Positions 60,034 through 64,000 of a stretch of 64,000 bases of DNA are shown in pieces. This stretch comes from Yamagishiella unicocca (taxonomy: Eukaryota > Chlorophyta > Chlorophyceae > Chlamydomonadales > Volvocaceae). The stretch is from assembly GCA_003116995.1 (NCBI GenBank), contig BDSL01000009.1:1116001-1180000 (forward strand), in the 5' to 3' direction. Under the pieces are notes generated by a model. It was not told the origin of the DNA. It saw only the letters and a program-made list of their open reading frames with translations, and ran no database searches. The first letter of the stretch is position 1, and each line of letters starts with the position of its first letter. Made by a program: the position numbers and the translations under genes.

Positions 60034-61261
60034 AGCACTGAGCTGTCGGCCTGGAGATTGGGGTGTTTTCCGATGCCGTACTTGGGGATTTGCATAACTA
60101 GATGTACATGGATTGACCAAGACGGGAGGCGCCGTAACTGTGATGCATCACTGTAGTTGCTGTTGACTTGATGATGTGGCTTAAACAAGGCTGCAGGCAT
60201 CCACCTGCTTTATCCGTACCTGAACTGATATGGACCGATTGTCTTTGACTTCCGTTTTACCGGTATGCGGCGCAGTATTTGGCCGTGTGCACCATTGTGC
60301 GTGATGATGAAGCACTCCTTATCGGCAGGACTAGCATGTTGCCACACAAGGAGGTGTATTCCACGGACTCGGTATCCTTGGCTCGCAAGCAGGCGTTGTG
60401 AAGGTCGTTGCGAAGCATCAGTCGTCCAGTCGTGTTCGAACGCTGTGATTATAAGCAAATCAGGATAACACGTAGCACTCCTGGCCAGATCAGTGTGGGA
60501 CCTAATTACCTCACAAATACAACGCATGGTTCTCCTAGCTGAGCAGCCCATAAAGCCTCAACTTTTCAACGTCACTGTCATAAGTTTATCCATAAGCTGC
60601 GAAACCCATTGGACAGGAAGTGCATGGGTCCCGCCATTCGTTGGCTTCAACGCAAGTTGATGAGTCACCCGCGATCACGGCCACATCCATTTGTCTTCGG
60701 CGCATCTGACGACAGGGCCACCCCCCTCCATGATGGCTTCCGCGTACCTACGTACGTACGGATCACGCCCAATATATTGCGCCCTTGACGCTTGCGTTGT
60801 TGTAATCGTTACAGTGTGCGTTATCGCGTGGTGGTGGCAGTGTCACCTACTGTCCGAACATGCAACGTACGATAACGTTCGTATAATTTCACCCTCATGA
60901 AGTAGTCGTAGCTACTCAGCAGAAACCCCCGAACAAGGGCCCACAAAGACAAACAGCGGCGCCTACCACCCATGGGGAAGTAGCCCAAAGGGGCCCCCCA
61001 TCAGTAGTACACCAACCAAAACGCAGTCCAAGCAGCGCCTCAGCAGGGAAGCCAGCAGAGGGCATCAACAAACCGAGCAGAAAATCCCCCACCTGAGACC
61101 CCAGAAGGTTGCCACCCAGAACACCATGTCGTTGAGCTGAATAACCCCTGCTGCTTCACAACAAGGCGTAGGTTATGCCTTTCTTGTCCTATCCCGGCCC
61201 CATCCCGTCCGCGTTGCGCCAGTGCTCTGCAACCCTTAAATCCTATGGCGCCGTCCCCATC
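60034..61261. other. Convergent 3' region with a dispersed repeat
   Basis: It should contain the 3' UTRs of DEK and of the coiled-coil gene. A 113-codon minus frame at 60210-60551 is not recognised and has no splice context. The dispersed repeat copy lies at 60920-61001. Confidence 0.45.
60920..61001 (+). repeat. Dispersed repeat, copy 2
   Basis: CAGAAACCCCCGAACAAGGG, then ACAAACAGCGGCGCC, then GGGGAAGTAGCCCAAA and GGCCCCCCAT match copy 1 at 35607-35684 in the same order and orientation. The A-rich, CC-rich DNA to the right (to about 61120) may be more of the same element. Confidence 0.8.
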
Positions 61262-63925
61262 CTAGAACACCAGACGAGAAACGGGTTTCGCCACCACCCG
61301 TGCCGACAGCCCTCCGGCATACGGCCTATTCGACTTAAAGGAAGATGATTGAAGGGAATTTGCACCGCGTTGAGCCGGTGCCGGCTGCACTCCCATAGCC
61401 TGGTTCATAGCAAGCAACGCCTCCTCTGTGAGGGCTGAACTGCCGCTTTCCGTTGCACCAGCCGTAGTCCCAGAGGCAACCGCCGCCGATGGTGGCGCCC
61501 CTCCAGCTACCATGACTGGAGACTGGACCCCGTAAGGCGCATCCGCCGGTGCCAGCGGTTCGGGAACACGATTGGCATAGCCGTTGCTGCCGCTCCCCTT
61601 TCCGCTGCTCAGGTAGCTGCTCCTACTGCTGCTGCTGGTGCTCGCGCGTGAATGACCGCTGCCGCTAACGCTTGTATTGCTGATTCTGCTACCGCTGCCA
61701 GCGCTGCCAAGGCGGCTGCCCCCACTACCACTGACGCTTTCATTGCTGTCCGCTACCCATGCCTCGCGGCGCGGCGGCGTAGGTGCAAATCGCACCCCGT
61801 GGGCCACAGTGGAATCCTCCCCGCGCAGGCGACCGGCAGCCCCATCGTCCGAGGTACTGGGTGCCAAATATCCAGAACCGTGCTCCAACTCCGGAGCCGA
61901 GGCCGCGACAGAACGGACCCCACTTGACGCTGGCCTGCTCGCTGGCGGCTCGGGCTTTTCTTTGAAGGCGAAGATTCGCGCCAACGTGGGGAATGCGTCC
62001 GCGGGCCCCCTGCCCATCCGCGTGGTGCGCGTGTTGAGCAGGGAGCCGCCAAGCGCCGCGTCCATGTACTGACGTTCCTTCACAAAATCGCGGCGCTGTT
62101 GGACAGTAGCCACCTGCCGCCGAAACGTGCATAAGAACATGTTGGTGGCAGAGTCACAAGCGCCCGGACATGCGTGTCAGCTGCATCCGCGGCATCTCCG
62201 TGTAAGAAGCCGCAAGCGAGGCGACAGGACTCGTCCCATAGTAGCATGGAAGCCAAACTGACTGAAAAGCTCAGAGCGCATGGTAACGGATCGCGGACTG
62301 TACCACATAATTGTTTGAATTCTGCTGCGTCCGAGCCACGCCGGGCCCCAGCACCCGACCAAAAACAGGCCGGCGGGCTTCCTCCCTCCTCTTAGACATC
62401 CAGCGCCACGTCACTCGCTCAACGTTCTGGATCAATCTTCTGACACACCACCGTCACGCACTAGCGAACAATACCTTGCTACTCGATAGATGGTGCCCGA
62501 CAAAGCTCCACGCAAAAGAACCAGCCCTCCAAGTAACACCCCTGCCGTGCTGCTAACTAGCTTGGCACACGTGAGGCTTTGGTGCATGCGGCAGCGGGAG
62601 TTACGTGTGCCCAGAAGTCAGCGACGCCCAGGACATCCCAATTCTTTCTACCCCACTTACCTTGATCTTGCGCTCCAGTTTTTCCAAGTCGCGATCTCGT
62701 GCCAGCTCCACATCGCGCAGCCGTGTGTCCATCCGCTTGCAAAGCGTCTCCAGCTCTCGCCGCTGCTGAGCAAGCAGCCTCTCCTGCTCGCCATGGCACT
62801 TGAGCAGCCAAGACATGTGCGCGCCACTCGCTTCGGCTGCCGCTAGCTGGTCCGCGTGGGCTTTGACCTGGTCGTGTACGGCCAGGGACGTTGGCAACAT
62901 GGAGCTGAGAATCACGACGCCAATGAGTAGGTAGTCCAGCGGAGACCCCAGTACAAAAACATGGGCTATATTAGCTGGAGCCACGGCGGCAACGCTCCGA
63001 TGCTGAGACTCCTTAAAACCGATGGCAGGCGATTAAGGCCCTGAAAAAACGCACCCTAGAGGCTCCAGAATAGTTGTCTTCGGCCACCAGCACTAGCTCG
63101 CTGCGGCGCAGGTTCAGGAGCTCTTTACTTCGGTGCCTGGGACGAATGCCCGTGTCAGTTGCGCGGGCCACCTAAGGCGGTGCCGCACCGAGAGAGAGGA
63201 AGGGGACAAGGAAGTCCGGTGGAACCCAGTTGCACAGTTGCGGGGTGCGTTAGCAGGGTTGCGGGATGCGGCCAGAGTTGTGGGATGCGGTCAACGGCCT
63301 GACCTGGAATGATGCGTCTAAGTTTTGTGTCAACCTTCCTATAGAAGTAGGCCGCACGTCCATACGACACGACTTTACGCTCGAGCACTACCGCATGTTG
63401 AGGCACGACACCCCCCGCACCAAAGACCACCGAAGCCTGCCTCTGCTTGGCGCCCCGCGAACACTCTAGCCTAGCTTGGCGCCCCGCGAACACTCTAGCC
63501 TAGCTTGGCGCCCCGCGAACACTCTAGCCTAGCTTGGCGCCCCGCGAGCACTCTAGCCTAGTCGACGAGGACCGTGAAAACGGATTGCGTACCGCGCATA
63601 CCCTGCTGCACATTTTCCGCCGGACGTCCCAACAGAGCGCTGGCAAACCCAACAAGGGTACCATTCACTCATTGCCGATCAACGCCCCAATCACCGCCTG
63701 CGTCCCCGCTCAGCAACCCTCCCTCACTCCTCGCAACCCTACCTGATCCATCCTCAGCTTTGTCAGAGCGTCCTCGTGCTTCTCCTGTACTGCTCGCACC
63801 GCAGCCGATGCTTCCCCTCGCAGCTGGTCGAGGTGGAGGGTCCACATGGCGTCGACGGCGGTGAAGGCCTCCATGGCCGCCATATCCTGATGCAGCTCTT
63901 GCATACACTGGCTCTGGCGCAGTGC
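61262..63925 (-). CDS. Coiled-coil protein with hydrophobic segment and Ser-rich tail; 5' end outside window
   Basis: Four exons were followed. The rightmost (63925 to about 63744; acceptor GTGCACAG) encodes ALRQSQCMQELHQDMAAMEA and AVRAVQEKHEDALTKLRMDQ, a helical/coiled-coil segment, so earlier exons lie beyond 64000. A short exon at about 63144-63071 gives HRSKELLNLRRSELVLVAED. An exon near 62970-62660 has a hydrophobic stretch (YLLIGVVILSSMLPTSLAV), then a heptad-like coil (QLAAAEASGAHMSWLLKCHG, RLLAQQRRELETLCKRMDTR, ELARDRDLEKLERKIK). It splices in phase 0 to the last exon (about 62113-61262), which begins VATVQQRRDFVKERQYMDAA and becomes Ser/Gly-rich and probably disordered. TAG at 61264-61262. 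The hydrophobic stretch may be one membrane span. No family was recognised. Confidence 0.6.
63446..63561. repeat. 29-bp tandem repeat, 4 copies
   Basis: The unit CTTGGCGCCCCGCGAACACT plus CTAGCCTAG occurs four times head to tail; only the last copy differs (A to G). It lies in an intron of the coiled-coil gene (63145-63743). Each unit contains GGCGCC and CTAG palindromes. Confidence 0.97.
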
Positions 63926-64000
63926 CTGTGCACGTGGCAGCATGCGGAATGGGCAAGGAGGCCAGGGTGGTCGGTTGGATGTTTACTGGTAAATGTTCGG

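Noticed and set aside
60210..60551. A 113-codon minus-strand frame in the DEK 3' region
   Set aside because: No family features, unusual composition, no splice or promoter context; probably chance.

Overview
This window is nuclear DNA from a eukaryote, most likely a flagellated chlorophyte green alga of the Chlamydomonas/Volvox type. That assignment is inferred from several observations. The exons are GC-rich and Ala/Gly/Gln-rich. The genes are intron-dense, with GT-AG introns (a few GC-AG) of about 150-900 bases. There is a delta-tubulin gene, which is characteristic of organisms with triplet-microtubule basal bodies. The enolase has the plant/algal N-terminal extension. TGTAA motifs, the usual chlorophyte poly(A) signal, lie downstream of some stops. 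No prokaryotic operons, CRISPR arrays or tRNA/rRNA genes were seen. Gene models below were assembled by hand from reading frames, splice sites and remembered family consensus, so individual exon edges are approximate.

Layout, left to right. (1) 2-9657 (+): the 3' part of a KDM5/JARID1-like chromatin protein (PLU-1-type helical region, two PHD fingers, 42-residue polyQ); its 5' part lies off the left edge. (2) 10613-13152 (-): SGT1 co-chaperone (TPR, CS, SGS). (3) 13599-15588 (-): a disordered protein with a UIM-like motif that resembles RAD51AP1 in layout. (4) about 15700-19400: repeat- and transposon-rich DNA, including a 63-bp near-perfect palindrome and a 1.5-kb foldback element. (5) 19776-24295 (-): delta-tubulin, divergent from (6) 24751-32166 (+): the splicing/repair factor SYF1/XAB2. 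(7) 32576-34670 (+): a membrane-anchored 2H-phosphoesterase-like protein. (8) 36023-41742 (+): an SNM1/PSO2-type beta-CASP nuclease whose C-terminal tail has SUMO-binding-like and PCNA-binding-like motifs. (9) 43385-50803 (+): a large type I membrane protein with Cys-rich repeats. (10) 51954-55707 (-): enolase, divergent from (11) 56743-60033 (+): a DEK-family chromatin protein. (12) 61262-63925 (-): a coiled-coil protein whose 5' end is off the right edge.

These are mostly unrelated housekeeping genes, as expected in a nuclear genome. An unusual share concerns chromatin and DNA repair (KDM5-like, RAD51AP1-like, SYF1/XAB2, SNM1, DEK). I do not claim they form a functional cluster. The most interesting items are the SNM1 tail, the RAD51AP1-like candidate, the foldback element, three GC-AG introns supported by reading frame, and the membrane-anchored 2H protein.
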